Assembly (NCBI RefSeq): GCF_000485595.1
Contig: NW_014577180.1
Coordinates: 406,803 to 440,780 of the forward strand
Source: Priapulus caudatus
Lineage: Eukaryota > Priapulida > Priapulimorpha > Priapulimorphida > Priapulidae
DNA length: 33,978 nucleotides
Direction of reading: 5' to 3'
The notes under the pieces were generated by a model. That model ran no database searches, had not been told where the DNA came from, and saw only the letters and a list, made by a program, of their open reading frames with translations. The position numbers were made by a program, and so were the translations under genes. Below, piece after piece: positions 1-10,463 of this stretch (position 1 is its first letter; each line of letters opens with the position of its first letter).

Positions 1-1021
1 GTGTAAATGCAATTTCCTGGCAGCTAGACATGTAATGCGTTGACAGGCCATAGCTCTTGCCGGAATATAGAGATGCTAACTGATGGACCAGCTGGTCGGA
101 ATACGTAAGGTGTCAAAGTGCGGCAGCAGAGCGCGTTGCGCTCGTGAGCGCAAGGATACGGGCGACAACATACACGGCTTCATATTTTATCTCGCCTCGT
201 TGATACGCGAGCGATAGAACGTTGTCCACATCATACGCGATCATTCGAGTGTGTAGACACGGGGCGCTATCTACCTGCATGCATGCTCCTCCATCAGTCC
301 ACGTGTGTGCGTGCCTAATGGTGCATCCATGTTATTTTCCCACTTTTCTCGCTCACCAATTATACTAGCAGTGCTAGCGGGAATCGTATTTCAGAAAGCG
401 AGCAGTCGCTAGTAGTGGTTAACTCACACATGCGACAGAGCATATATGTGTGCATCTTGCCGTCGCGCGCGCAAAAATCTTTCCTACTATTATATACATT
501 CTACAGGGAACCGGCGAAAAAGGCCGATCGCGCTCACAGGACTGCGTTGCGTGCGATCTGCCGATATAGCTAATTCGAAAAAGCAATTTAAGCTCCCCGT
601 GTTTCAACATCTCGTCGCAGCAGCAGCAGCAGCAGCAGTAGCAGTGGTGATATTGAAACGACATCGAGTCCAGTGATTGGTTTCTTAAAACCTCGATGGT
701 GCGCGTAAAGTTGGTCGCTATAAGACCGAGCCAGTAACCCTGCACCGACCGAGAGTGAGTGGAGATCTAGGGGGAAATGCGATCTGCGCTCTGCCCTTCA
801 TCAACTTACGATAATGTACTCGGAGACGCCTGAGCGCCCGACAGCAGTAATCCACGGCGCACTTGCAATATTTCATGTCGCACAGACGGGCGACGTCATT
901 GCTCTAGTTGAGAATCATTTGGTTTGGAAGGAAAAGCGCGCAATGTACATACGCATACATGTGCAATAATTCACCGCGCATGATGCGAGATTTACAAAAC
1001 TGATATCGGAACAAGGGATTT
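1..1021. other. Gene-free sequence at window start
   Basis: No convincing gene is visible. The sequence is mixed in composition with scattered CpG, and contains one CAG tract annotated separately. Short open frames on both strands around 420-745 cover that CAG tract and give low-complexity Ala or Cys runs in different frames, which is how a trinucleotide repeat translates. No splice structure, promoter or RNA gene could be supported. Confidence 0.5.
618..644 (+). repeat. (CAG)n trinucleotide tract
   Basis: About seven consecutive CAG units followed by an interrupted TAGCAG. All three forward frames are open across it, giving Gln, Ala or Ser. There is no flanking coding signal, so I treat it as a microsatellite. 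Confidence 0.85.
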
Positions 1022-1180
1022 AGTGTGCCTGCGTGTGCGCGTGTATGAGTGCGTATGTGTATGTGTGCGTGTACGTGTATACGTGTTCGTATACAGTATG
1101 TGCGTGTGCATATGCGTGTTTGTGCGTGTGAGTGCGTGTGTTTGTTTGTGTATTTGTGTAGAGAGGCGTGCGTGAGTGCG
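1022..1180. repeat. Imperfect GT/GTGCGT microsatellite
   Basis: Alternating purine-pyrimidine sequence dominated by GTGT, GTGC and GTAT steps. The reverse strand reads as a His/Thr-rich frame of about 60 codons, which is a repeat artefact. Confidence 0.85.
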
Positions 1181-1408
1181 AGTGCGATTTATTCTTACAA
1201 TTCATATAATTGGCGGTTTCATTATTGATAAAATGTTTTTAAATGATAATTGATAAAATACTAGTTAACTGATTGAGATAAACGAATTTACTCGCCATGG
1301 AAGTGTTTAACATTATATAGAGTCGTGATTCCGGTTAAATTAATCTGCTTTTTATGAGCCATGCTCCCGACTATTATTCCCTTACCCCGCCACACTTCTG
1401 TCTATGTA

Positions 1409-1858
1409 CGAAAGCCCAGAAGGCTCATGCGAAATGCGAATTGCGAAATGCGAAATCTGAAGCAACCAATCAGAGAATGTGTTGGTCTTGACAAATCGCA
1501 TGACCGGTATTAATTACTACAAAGACAAAGATGGCGACCATCTCGAATACAAACAATGAGGGTGAACAATTCACCTTCATATTCATTGAAAATCGTGGGT
1601 TTATGTTGGATAAACTTGTTATATTATAAAATCTTTAATTCAATTGTAGGTCCTACTAGCATATTACCCGTCTTCGACGGTTTTTTTTTTTAGGTGTGCA
1701 TATTCGTTGTACAACAGTACAGTCGACTTCCCATTAGTTGTCACACCTCATTGTTTGTAATATTTTGCATTTCGCATTTCGCAGTTCGCAGTTCGCAGTT
1801 CGCATTTCGCATTTCGCATTTCGCATTTCGCATTTCGCATGAGCCTTCTGGGCTTTTG
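1409..1858. mobile_element. 450-bp MITE with TA target site and heptamer arrays at its ends
   Basis: The left end (from 1409) and right end (to 1858) are near-perfect inverted copies sharing the core AAAGCCCAGAAGGCTCATGC, and each is bordered by TA (1407-1408 and 1859-1860). Inside each end lies an array of a 7-bp unit related to GCGAAAT: about four units on the left (1429-1456) and about a dozen in the opposite orientation on the right (about 1765-1840). There is no internal coding region. TA target sites with inverted ends fit a non-autonomous Tc1/mariner-like element, but the terminal sequence itself does not identify a superfamily. The interior has a small palindrome at 1529-1543 around an ATGGCG core. 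Confidence 0.75.
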
Positions 1859-1970
1859 TAGTACGTGCCTTACAGTCTTCTCTAATGCTATGTGTATGCT
1901 TGCTTATGACTTGTCAATCTCTCTCCATATTGGCCCACCATTTCTACGCTCTCTTCCGTACGCTCTCTGC

Positions 1971-2041
1971 GTATGTGTTAGTGTGCGTGCATGTGTGGGT
2001 ATGTGTGCGTGCGTGTGTGCGTGCATGTGTGTGCGTGCATT
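1971..2041. repeat. GT/GTGC microsatellite
   Basis: Imperfect alternating GT with GTGC steps. It gives Cys/Val-rich reading forward and His/Thr-rich reading in reverse. No gene is supported. Confidence 0.8.
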
Positions 2042-3569
2042 TAGTAATATAATTGCTTAGCCTCTGTATAGATAAACGCATGCAATATGTACCATTTAAT
2101 ATCGACGAGTAGTTTAAGTATTGCAATATTGTCTTTGTAGATCGTCAAACGACAATATAAGAAAATGCAGATTGGTATTCTAGCAATATGATATCGTACA
2201 GATATTAGAACATTAATTGGTCGTGAACCACATGGACTACCACGCTGTATTAGTGTAGGCTGATAGAGTAGCAATACAGTTTCTTATTCATCCTGCATAA
2301 TTTTATACACCTCAAATTATTGCATCATAAAAGTCTAATAATTTCTTTAACTGGATTATTCTCGTCCTGAACGTTAGACTGTTTAGACTGAACCGTTAAG
2401 ATCGTTTTACTAGTTAATTAATCTATGTCCTACGTAATACTTTCGTGATATAAAGTCGGTTAGAGACATGTTTAAAGCCAAAAGCTATACATTTTAGATA
2501 ACTTTCATCTCCTGCTATAATTTGCTATGTAAATGGCATTTTAGAGGAATGACAAGGTCCACGACACTACCGACTAACAGGTTGTCCCGTTATTGGTACA
2601 TTAGTGCTGTGCATATATGCAGTGATTTGTGATGACAGCTAATTGATCTATCGAACGAAAATTGTTTGATTAGAAAGCGTTTTGCGCCCTGGAGTCTTGT
2701 CGTTCAGTTAAACAAATATGATAGATTCGTAGGCAGAAAATACTGCTGAGTGAACGCTTTTACTCTCTCTCTCTCTCTCTCTCTCTATCATTCTTTCTCT
2801 ACGCGTGTTTATGAACAAGTAAGCTTCCCATGCGCGTGCTTGGTTGTGTATATCCGCCCCTTGGTGCTACATGGCCGACACAGCACCGTCTATATATCAT
2901 GCACTACATGTCTACGCCACATAATACGCGCCTCGTCTTGAATGCATGTAATGAACTGTTCCCTGAGATCGCTTCGGCTCTCTCGCGCACATCATACCTG
3001 CCTGCCAGCTCTCACCGCCCTCTCTCAACAACGTCTCTTCAATCATTCGCGACCTCAATTCGCTTGATGAATGCTGCGATCGCGTGCAGTTAATTATAAT
3101 CTACACGGGCGCGGATATTTGTATAAGTGCTGTGGGGGTAAGCAGCAGATTGTTTTAAGACGATCATTTCTCAAATAAATCGAAGAATGAATTTACACTA
3201 ATTTACTCTCACAATGTCAGCGTACATATTACTGATTACTGCAGCATAAAAATATTACGAGTTTCCACTGTTAAAGGCTATAAAACAGTAAATAAAAAGC
3301 AAACGTGCGCCTATACTATCTTGAATTCGCAATAATACAATTTTCAAACCCTTCCGCAAAACAAGTGCACGTAGTTACGTGACGCAAATATTTATAAAAT
3401 AAAACTCATCTTTAAATGAATACAAAGGTACTTAAAGGCTCACAATGCGCATCCAAACGCTAATTTCTCCAGTACTAGACTAGCAAATACTTCGTGTCAT
3501 GCATAATCATACTACCTTATGGCAAAATAAACTCTAGTTCCTCCCATTTCACTGCGCGTTGTCTTACAT
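2042..3569. other. AT-leaning intergenic sequence, no gene seen
   Basis: Mostly unique, moderately AT-rich sequence with a (CT)n tract at 2762-2787. The open frames at 2750-3093 begin in or beside this tract and show no recognisable domain. No RNA gene, promoter or transposon end was identified. Confidence 0.45.
2762..2787. repeat. (CT)n microsatellite
   Basis: Thirteen CT dinucleotides, uninterrupted apart from the edges. Confidence 0.9.
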
Positions 3570-5170
3570 TTTCAACTTATAAATTGAATTTTATATTGAA
3601 TTACATCTTCTACATTATTTCTCTTAAGTGTTTTGGAGGATGGTAAAGAGTGTTCCAATCATAAATACGTTGTTATTATTGGAATCCTCATATGCCAACT
3701 GAAAACATATGGTTAGACACCAAAAAATCTTCCAATGTCCATTGGTACAAACGTATGACATTTTACATAGAAAAAGCCTGAAATATGGTGGCCATCTTGG
3801 ATTTTTGCTATTTTGGAGTATTTCGAGTGCTCTAATTTTGTTTCCAATGAATCTTTGATCCCTTTATATGAGTAGTTAATGTCTTGAGAACCAGTAGGGG
3901 GCATGTATATAAAATTCCGCGTACATTGTGATTCGTTCATCCACACTTTAGCTGGGATTACCTGTTCCGGCTTTCGAATTCAAATTTCCGTGCTTAGGAA
4001 TCATCTCCATCTCTGTAATCCTACGCTATTTTTTTTTATTTGTGATGCACATATATTCCCTAGATATGTGCATGGCGGACACAGTCATTGGGTGATCATA
4101 TAATGTTAGCAAATCGCGAAATGGAAAAGTAAGGAAGTGTACGTAATTTCAAGCGGCTAAGGCCGTAAATAAGGCTTTAACGAGACGGGATAACGTTGGA
4201 ACATGCATACAGTGCATTTCATTATCTCTACAAACGTTGATGGCTATTGTCATATTTTGGCTAGTGCGGTGACTATATGAGCTACAGTATAAGTGCGCAA
4301 TCTAAATGTTCTATGACGTATACTCGACATCATGCTCCTGCGTGATTCTCTTAATAGAGCATTCACGACATGCTCACACTATCAGCTACCGCAACTTACT
4401 TATAATGGATGTCATGTTGTATATTTTATCTTCGTCAACTCTCTTACTACGCCTTGTTGGTTGTACTCGGGGGTTTTCAAGTCTTATCCCGAAGATACGT
4501 ATCGTAGATAATGCTTGTTTTTTCATTTTACCATCTTTCTCGATTTCATATTATCAGGAGTAAGATAATATAGGAGGAGTATGACACTCCAAAAAACGTG
4601 AAATTCAACATTTGCTTGCCTAATTTTACCGATGATATATTACGTACAACTCGATAAAAATTACATCTTCATTAGCGTTGGGCATCCACCGCACACTCAA
4701 ACTTTACTTTGTTTCCATACCTCTTCTTTTTATGGAGATATAGCTTTGGACGTCACACATGGTTTATAGCGTTTGACTATGGTGGTGGTTTACATTTGCC
4801 TCCACGTTCAAACAGTGGCTATCCTGTGAGGAATGGTCTTGTCTGTTGACAAGAATGCCACCTGTTGGCGGCAGGAGTAAGATAATATACGATATTATAT
4901 AATATAGAATAATATAGTATATGTGTGTATATATATAGTGTGTATATATGTGTGTATATATATATATATGTGTATATATATAGGATAATATATATAGTGT
5001 GTATGATATAATATAGGATATAATATAGGATTCTATATTATCTTACTCCTGCCGCCAACAGGTGGCATTCTTGTCAACAGACAAGACCATTCCTCACAGG
5101 CTAGCCACTGTTTGAACGTGGAGGCAAACGTAAACCACCACCATAGTCAAACGCTATAAACCATGTGTAA
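3570..5170. mobile_element. Long interspersed repeat, copy A, truncated at its right end
   Basis: This stretch aligns by eye, in the same orientation, with 21803-23680 (copy B) over nearly its whole length. Shared landmarks include TTATATTGAATTACATCTTC near the start, the GGATTTTT/GTATTTCGAGTGCTC block near 3798, GATTCGTTCATCCACAC near 3930 and the foldback structure at the right. No coding region is evident in either copy. Copy A stops inside the right hairpin arm at about 5169, where it passes into an AT microsatellite, so the outer right end is missing. The family is not recognised. It could be the non-coding part of a DNA transposon, since copy B lies directly after a transposon-like pseudogene. 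Confidence 0.7.
4548..5169. repeat. Foldback hairpin in copy A with an AT-rich loop
   Basis: Left-arm sequence at about 4753-4891 is repeated in inverted orientation at about 5026-5169, including the blocks GGTTTATAGCGTTTGACTAT, CTTGTCTGTTGACAAGAATG and CCACCTGTTGGCGGCAGGAG. The loop (about 4892-5025) is alternating TATA/TGTG sequence. The motif CAGGAGTAAGATAATAT occurs at the outer left edge (4555) and beside the loop on both sides. Left-arm sequence further out (4548-4752) has lost its partner because copy A is truncated. Such a structure would fold into a cruciform or an RNA hairpin. Confidence 0.85.
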
Positions 5171-6549
5171 TATATATATATATACTTAACTTAATAAATT
5201 CGAAGAATATACACTTAATTATCAACTATCTTCCTATAATATTATCGATTTAAATATGCACATTCCGGGAAATTTTCGTAAACGAATGGCGTCAATGCTC
5301 TACACAGCGTGAAGTAACACGCAGCCGGCTTTATTACGCAATTATGGTGGTATCAGAAAGCGATTATGGGAGCTTGATCTACCTCATCAATAAAGCACGT
5401 CGGGGCCCAGCAATAAATCACTAGTGTAGGCAATAAAGCAACCGCCTCGTAATCACCTGCTGCTATACCGCGAGGTTGTTATACCCTGACATAGTTGCAC
5501 TGTTATTTTTGTAAACCGTACACCGTTACACTGTTCCGCGTGTGTGTATGCTGCATGCGTTCGTGCATATGTGTGCGCCTGCGCTTGCATATGCGCACCT
5601 AAGCGTATAGCCAGCCATCGTTCACGTTTCACGCCAGTATGTTACGTACGTGTGTGCCTGTGGACTTCAATTACTATACAGACAACACGGTCGTCAAATC
5701 TAGATGTCTCGCAAAATATGGTCACCGAGCTAAGTAGCTGGTCGTCTTGAACCCACTATATATTAGGAGCACATTAATAGTGAACCCGTGATTAACGCAG
5801 ACGCCAATCTAATTAGCCTGTGTGCGTAATCACATTAACATTAGTTATCTCCGAACTTCCGCGTCTGTGCTTCCCACGTAATACCTTAATCTTAATAACC
5901 GGTATACGCGCAAAATGTTTTAGATGAGAATTTACCGGGGTACATTACACGCTTCGATTCCTGCCCGCGGTAACTTATTATTGCTTTCCTTTCCTATTCT
6001 ATCGTGTTCTCAACATCTCTATGCTAACGGTGAAAACACGCGCTATTCCACTCACAGGTCTTGATTGCACCTACGTAGGTTGTTTTTAGGATCTATGCCT
6101 CTCGGCAAGGAACGTAGCTAACTCATTTTTCCTGGGAGAGGGGCAACGCTAACGTGCGGCATGATTTCTTGACAGGTGATCGTAGGCAGCTCGCCATTGA
6201 CCATGTAATAGTATGAGGGAGTGCATACTATAGAATTAGTGAGTATATTAAAGAGTATATTAATGTGTAATCTATATTATACACTCTTGATAGTATATCT
6301 ACATCGGTGGCGGGGGCTGCCGTCCCCTTGTCCCCGCTAGCTACGGGCCTGGCGGTTATTTCTGCGTCGACTTAATCTATTTGCACAAGAAAAATATATT
6401 CTTCAATTGACATGTGGCGGGATTATGTAAGCACAAGACTTGCCTCAACACTACCCATGAATATATAATGGGTCGGCCTTCCCGGGTCTCTGTAGGAGGT
6501 GGGAAGAGTATTAGAGGGTGTTATATAGAGACAGAGTATCTGCAGAGCA
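5171..6549. other. Intergenic sequence, no gene seen
   Basis: After an AT run (5170-5185) the sequence is unique-looking and unremarkable. A 68-codon frame at 5544-5750 starts in GTGTGC-rich DNA and shows no domain. The run GTGGCGGGGGCTGCCGTCCC at 6307-6326 is GC-rich but not diagnostic. No RNA gene or element ends were identified. Confidence 0.45.
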
Positions 6550-6590
6550 CGAGTGCGAGTGCGAGTGCGAGTGCGAGTGCGAGTGTGTGA
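6550..6590. repeat. (GTGCGA)n hexanucleotide array
   Basis: Six tandem copies of a GAGTGC hexamer, ending in GTGTGTGAGAG. It encodes an Arg-Val dipeptide run in one frame, which is a repeat artefact. Confidence 0.85.
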
Positions 6591-6696
6591 GAGTATGTGT
6601 TGTAGAGTCCGAGCTATACAGTATGTGCATTTGGCATTGCTTTTATTTTATTCACAATCAGCCACGTGTTACTTCAAATTAAGCTCGCTCTCCCCC

Positions 6697-6700
<4 letters not shown>

Positions 6701-6744
<44 letters not shown>

Positions 6745-6779
6745 GAGGGAGGGAGAGAGGGAGGGAGTCAGAGAGGGAG

Positions 6780-6828
<49 letters not shown>

Positions 6829-7185
6829 AGGAGAGGAAGGGAGGAAGTCAGGGAAGGAGGAAGGACGAACAGCCACGGACGGTAGGGGCGGCGGTATTTC
6901 TTTTATAGAATTTAGTACATTTTTATATTTGCCGTATATTCGCGCCGGTCGCACACGACACGTCATATTGTGGATGTGTAATTTTATGTATACACATATA
7001 TATATATATGGAGAGAGAAGTGGAGGGAGGCCGAGAGAAAGGAAGGGATGGAGGGAGGTAGGGAGGGAGGGAAAGAGAGAGAGAGAGAGAGAGAGAGCTG
7101 TCACGTACGGCAGCGGCTGTTGGGAGTATTTTTTACAAGTAATTATTTTGCCGTACATTCGCGCCGTCGAAAACATGTGATTCAA
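6701..7185. repeat. CA/GA microsatellite block with a diverged tandem duplication
   Basis: A (CA)n tract at 6701-6743 is followed by GA/GGGA-rich DNA with (GA)n at 6789-6822, then AT-rich DNA, then a second GGGA-rich block with (GA)n at 7074-7097. Each purine block is followed by related sequence: GCCGTATATTCGCGCCGG near 6930 and GCCGTACATTCGCGCCG near 7151. This suggests duplication of a unit of about 220 bp that carries its own microsatellite. The Ser/Leu-rich reverse frame across it is not a gene. Confidence 0.7.
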
Positions 7186-7587
7186 CGCACGACGCTGTAA
7201 TGCACACACTATCTTTCATCCTACCTCTGTAAGCGGCTGCTTCAAACACAAAATGCACTTATTGGTCACGTTGATCCGACACACCACAAATGCTCCTCGT
7301 GTGACCAACGATGATATATTCGGTGTGCACGTGTTAAATTAGGCATAAATGTGCTCTACAATTCTTCAGAAACTGATGCATCTTGAATGTTCATCAAGAT
7401 ACGTGCCCCTGTTTCACGCAAATATAATCACGGTCTGTGGTAATCGCCTGCCTAAACTAGAGTCCGCACGTCTGACCTAATATGTCCGTATATATATATA
7501 GAATCACGTGACTCTCGTTGACTGATTTAATTTAATAGCCGGACGTAGAACATGCACATACAGTGTCTATCACTACTGGACACAAGT
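7186..7587. other. Intergenic sequence before the hAT MITE
   Basis: Unique-looking sequence with no gene. A short inverted pair (TTGGTCACG near 7262 and GTGTGACCAA near 7300) could form a small stem, with no further support. Confidence 0.4.
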
Positions 7588-7595
7588 GCAACATT

Positions 7596-8056
7596 CAGTG
7601 GCGTAGTTAGAGGGGGCAAAGGGGGCCATGCCCCCCCCCACTGTTGATCCAAAAGTTTAAAAAAAGAAGAATTGTTCTACTAAAATGAGAATTGTCGTAG
7701 TCAGAATGAAGGCTGTACATGTACTCAAAAGTGCCTCAAATACCATCTCCTGCAATCTACATTTTCCAATTTTTCTGTGGGAGGACCCCCATACCCCCGC
7801 CTGTTTTCACCACCTTCCTTGGAATCCTACCTATGGCCACTGAACAGTTACATAACTTTGGAGCATAGAACAACAAACAAAAATGTGGCCTTTTTGCATG
7901 GCGCCCAAAACAAAGATTGCAGAGCTGAGAGGTGGGGGAGCGTAGGGTGTGGAGAGGGAGGCGGAGGAACCATTAAAATATTAAGTCATCCACTATTTTG
8001 CGCAGTTTGCCATTTTTGACCCCCCCCCCTGTTAAAAAATAATGGCTACGCCACTG
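7596..8056. mobile_element. hAT-type MITE with a perfect 8-bp target site duplication
   Basis: The element begins CAGTGGCGTAG at 7596 and ends with its exact complement CTACGCCACTG at 8056. Both sides are flanked by the identical 8-mer GCAACATT (7588-7595 and 8057-8064). An 8-bp duplication with a CAGTGGCGTAG-type terminus is the hAT superfamily signature. The subterminal regions are G-run (left, 7611-7640) and C-run (right, about 8019-8030), extending the inverted symmetry. At 461 bp it has no transposase. The 80-codon frame inside (7777-8019) is Gly/Pro-rich and has no domain. The intact duplication indicates an undisturbed insertion. Confidence 0.93.
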
Positions 8057-8064
8057 GCAACATT

Positions 8065-8618
8065 AGTAGGCAATGTATATACCTGAACCTAAATGCTCTC
8101 ATGTCGAATATACTCATAGGTATTTATGTCACGACGGTAGTGCTTTATGGAACGAGAATGGCGGTATAAGCGATTCGAAGCTGTATAGGGCGAGAGTCAA
8201 ACCGCTACATAACGTCTCACAGTAACGTTTTGCGAAATTTCATCTGCGTCACGTGAGTTTTCAGCACGTGATGCATGTCGGCTGGCAGCTACGCTGTCGC
8301 CCCTGCTCTCTGATAACAGCTGCTGCCGTGGTCTCAAGACATGCTACAGATGCATTCACGTACCGCACGCAGTGTGTGTGTTCTAGGAGAGAATTCTGAA
8401 AGGTATACAGAAAGCTCGCGCATTGTAGCAGAGAGTTCATATCTACCGTACGCGCCGCCCGCGTGCGCGGGATTTATGTAATTTTATAGGTTTCATGCAA
8501 AGATGTGTGTGCGGCTGTGATATGAGCTCGCCGAGACTGTGTGAGAGATGAGATCGATGAGTGAGTGGTGCATAGACTCCTCCGTGAACCTAGAGCGCGT
8601 GTATTCCTTGTCTGCGTT
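8065..8618. other. GC-richer sequence upstream of the CA tract
   Basis: Composition shifts to higher GC with CpGs such as CGCGCCGCCCGCGTGCGCGG near 8450. This could be the 5' side of a transcription unit leading to the short ORFs at 9.4-10.7 kb, but no TATA box, initiator or splice donor can be assigned with confidence. Confidence 0.3.
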
Positions 8619-8638
8619 ACACACACACGCGCGCGTAT

Positions 8639-8698
<60 letters not shown>

Positions 8699-8740
8699 AT
8701 ACACACAGACAGACACACACAAACGCACGCATACACACAC
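8619..8740. repeat. CA/CGCA microsatellite
   Basis: GCGCG and CGCA steps lead into an uninterrupted (CA)n core at about 8655-8696, then degenerate CA. All six frames are partly open, giving His/Thr or Cys/Val runs. Alternating purine-pyrimidine sequence of this kind favours Z-DNA. Confidence 0.9.
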
Positions 8741-8861
8741 GAACACGAGAATCGTCGTCGAAATTTTCAAAAACAGCCGTCAAAGGCTACAATTCGAAGC
8801 TGCACTCCGCCCTTGAAGCAAGCTCACACAACATCACCATTCATCAGAAGCAACAACAGCA

Positions 8862-9040
8862 CTAACAGCAGCAGAATTACTAACAGTAACAGAAGCAGAA
8901 GCAGCAGCAGTGGTCGTAGTATAGCAGCAGCAGCAGCCGCAACAGCAGCAGCAGCAGCAGCAGTAGCAGCAGTAGCAGCAGTAGCAGCAGTAGCAGCAGC
9001 AGCAGAAGCAGCAGCAGCAGCGTTCTCGTCATCAGCAGCA
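8862..9040 (+). repeat. Interrupted CAG trinucleotide array
   Basis: Long CAG runs with CAA, TAG and AGA interruptions. The central part has the higher-order pattern (CAGCAGTAG)n near 8962-8995. It encodes Ala, Gln or Ser depending on frame. The longest forward frame (to 9256) has no ATG before the repeat, and the reverse frame reads as poly-Leu/Ala, so I do not call either a protein. It may lie in a 5' UTR or exon of a gene covering 8.3-10.8 kb. Confidence 0.8.
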
Positions 9041-9444
9041 GCGGCACCGGCCGCGCACCTCATCGCAACGTCGGCTGCGCTACTGACGAGCAGACGCATA
9101 CGCGTGCTCGTGTCTCCCGCTGCCGCCGCGCCAGCTATGACATCACAGGCGCATCTACAGGCGACCAGTGGCGTGGGTGTCGCCACGTCCTCGCACAATA
9201 TCTGTAGACGAAGAGGCAATCGTCGTCGCAGTCGTTGCCAGAGCGACTCCGAGTAATCGGAAACGATTCGCTGCGACGTCAAAGGCACGAGAAAGAGCAT
9301 AGAGGAAGAAGGCGGGTAGCTTCCTCTCCTTCTCGGCCGGCGGCCAGGTTTCATCAGTCTAGTCACATCCTTTCGTGCGCCTCGCGAAGCTGGCGTGTAG
9401 ACAACGTCAGGCAAGGCTCGCCGGCTGGACGCCAAGCCAATAAT

Positions 9445-9576
9445 ATGCACCCGGCAATTACAGAAACAGATCAAGCTTCTGCACTGTATGCGAGCAGCAG
9501 TCTGAGCAGCAATGCCGCTGCTGCCGCTGCCGCCGCCGCTGCTGCCTCGCAGGCTGTGAAAGCGTATTGTCTGTGA
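9445..9576 (+). CDS. Candidate 43-residue ORF with an 11-Ala run
   Basis: An ATG with A at -3 opens a 43-codon frame beginning MHPAITETDQ. A Ser-rich segment and an uninterrupted run of 11 Ala follow, before the end SQAVKAYCL. The Ala codons are a mixture of GCC and GCT rather than one repeated triplet, which is slightly more like a maintained protein tract than a fresh microsatellite. No domain is recognised. It sits 230 bp upstream of the next short ORF. It may be an exon fragment, an upstream ORF or chance; a minus-strand frame also covers it. Confidence 0.2.
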   Translation: MHPAITETDQASALYASSSLSSNAAAAAAAAAAASQAVKAYCL

Positions 9577-9806
9577 AATCAAGCAAACTCACGTGGCATA
9601 ATATACACGGCGTCGGCTCAACGCCAGAAGGCACAGCGTCTCGGCGAATCCTGAACTGAATATAGCGGCCGAATACGATCTATATGTTAACTGACCGATG
9701 ACGCCAGTGTCCAGTCGTGCAGCCATGACCCTTGCCGACGGCACTACTAGTCCTGGACATCAACGCAGTGAGGTCAAGTGAGAGCTCTCTGGATGGCGGT
9801 GACTAT

Positions 9807-10001
9807 ATGATGTCGCTATCGCCGTTCTACAGCCACACCGCGTGCTGTACTGTGGAGCAAAAGCAACATCAACAGCGGGCGAAGACGCGCAGGAGGTGGA
9901 ATGCCACGTTGCGGCGAGGAGTGCGCCGTATGCTGACCAAGCTACCGCTAGCGTCGAACCTACTGATACTGTGCTTTATCGTTGTGCTGCTCGCGTTGTA
10001 G
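9807..10001 (+). CDS. Candidate 64-residue tail-anchored membrane micropeptide
   Basis: Tandem ATGs at 9807 and 9810 (the second has A at -3) open a frame ending at TAG 10001. Residues 1-23 are polar. Residues 24-45 carry ten Arg/Lys, including RRR at 28-30 and RR at 36-37 and 40-41. Residues 46-64 form a hydrophobic helix (LPLASNLLILCFIVVLLAL) that ends exactly at the stop. A basic stem followed by a C-terminal helix is the layout of tail-anchored proteins and of phospholamban-type SERCA regulators; that comparison concerns layout only, as no sequence match is claimed. The frame stays open upstream to 9732 without another ATG. The sequence here is not low-complexity, unlike its surroundings. 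It may instead be a terminal exon of a longer gene. Confidence 0.4.
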   Translation: MMSLSPFYSHTACCTVEQKQHQQRAKTRRRWNATLRRGVRRMLTKLPLASNLLILCFIVVLLAL

Positions 10002-10035
10002 TGCGGACTAGAGGAAGATAGAGAGGAGGTAGAGT

Positions 10036-10038
<3 letters not shown>

Positions 10039-10081
<43 letters not shown>
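10039..10081. repeat. (GA)n microsatellite
   Basis: Uninterrupted AG dinucleotides lying between the two candidate membrane micro-ORFs, 38 bp after the first stop codon. Confidence 0.9.
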
Positions 10082-10083
<2 letters not shown>

Positions 10084-10463
10084 TAGAAAGGATCGAATTG
10101 GTAGAGTAAGAAAGAGATGGAGAGCGAGACGATATTGCGTAAACATTGATTCGATTGCAAAATACTAGTTCGAGATTGAGCGATCGCCCTACTTCATCAT
10201 TGTGGAAAAATATCCTAGGGCAGTTACGGTCTCTGACTGACGAGCAGAGACTCGCTTAGAAGGCGCACCAGCCAACAGCTTCTAATGTTTGTCCATAGCA
10301 ACGCATAGCGTGCATGCGTGCATGTGTGAGTGCATCTCACCTCCAAGGGCAAGGTGGCAACAGCGTATGTATTCGGACACGCTCGTGCCACGGCGATGAA
10401 TTTCCCCGCGGAGAGGTGTGTACATCATGGATTTTAGCCTGCCGTCGACACACAACTACAATC

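Noticed and set aside
6679-7209. 176-codon minus-strand Ser/Leu/Pro frame
   Set aside because: Translation of CT/GT microsatellites with no non-repeat domain.
8813-9256. 147-codon forward Ala-rich frame
   Set aside because: No ATG precedes the repeat. The frame exists because CAG runs lack stops in two frames. It could be part of an exon but is not supported alone.
8824-9582. 252-codon minus-strand frame with poly-Ala and poly-Leu
   Set aside because: The runs are the CAG array read in reverse. The remainder has no domain, and the plus strand has better short-ORF evidence.
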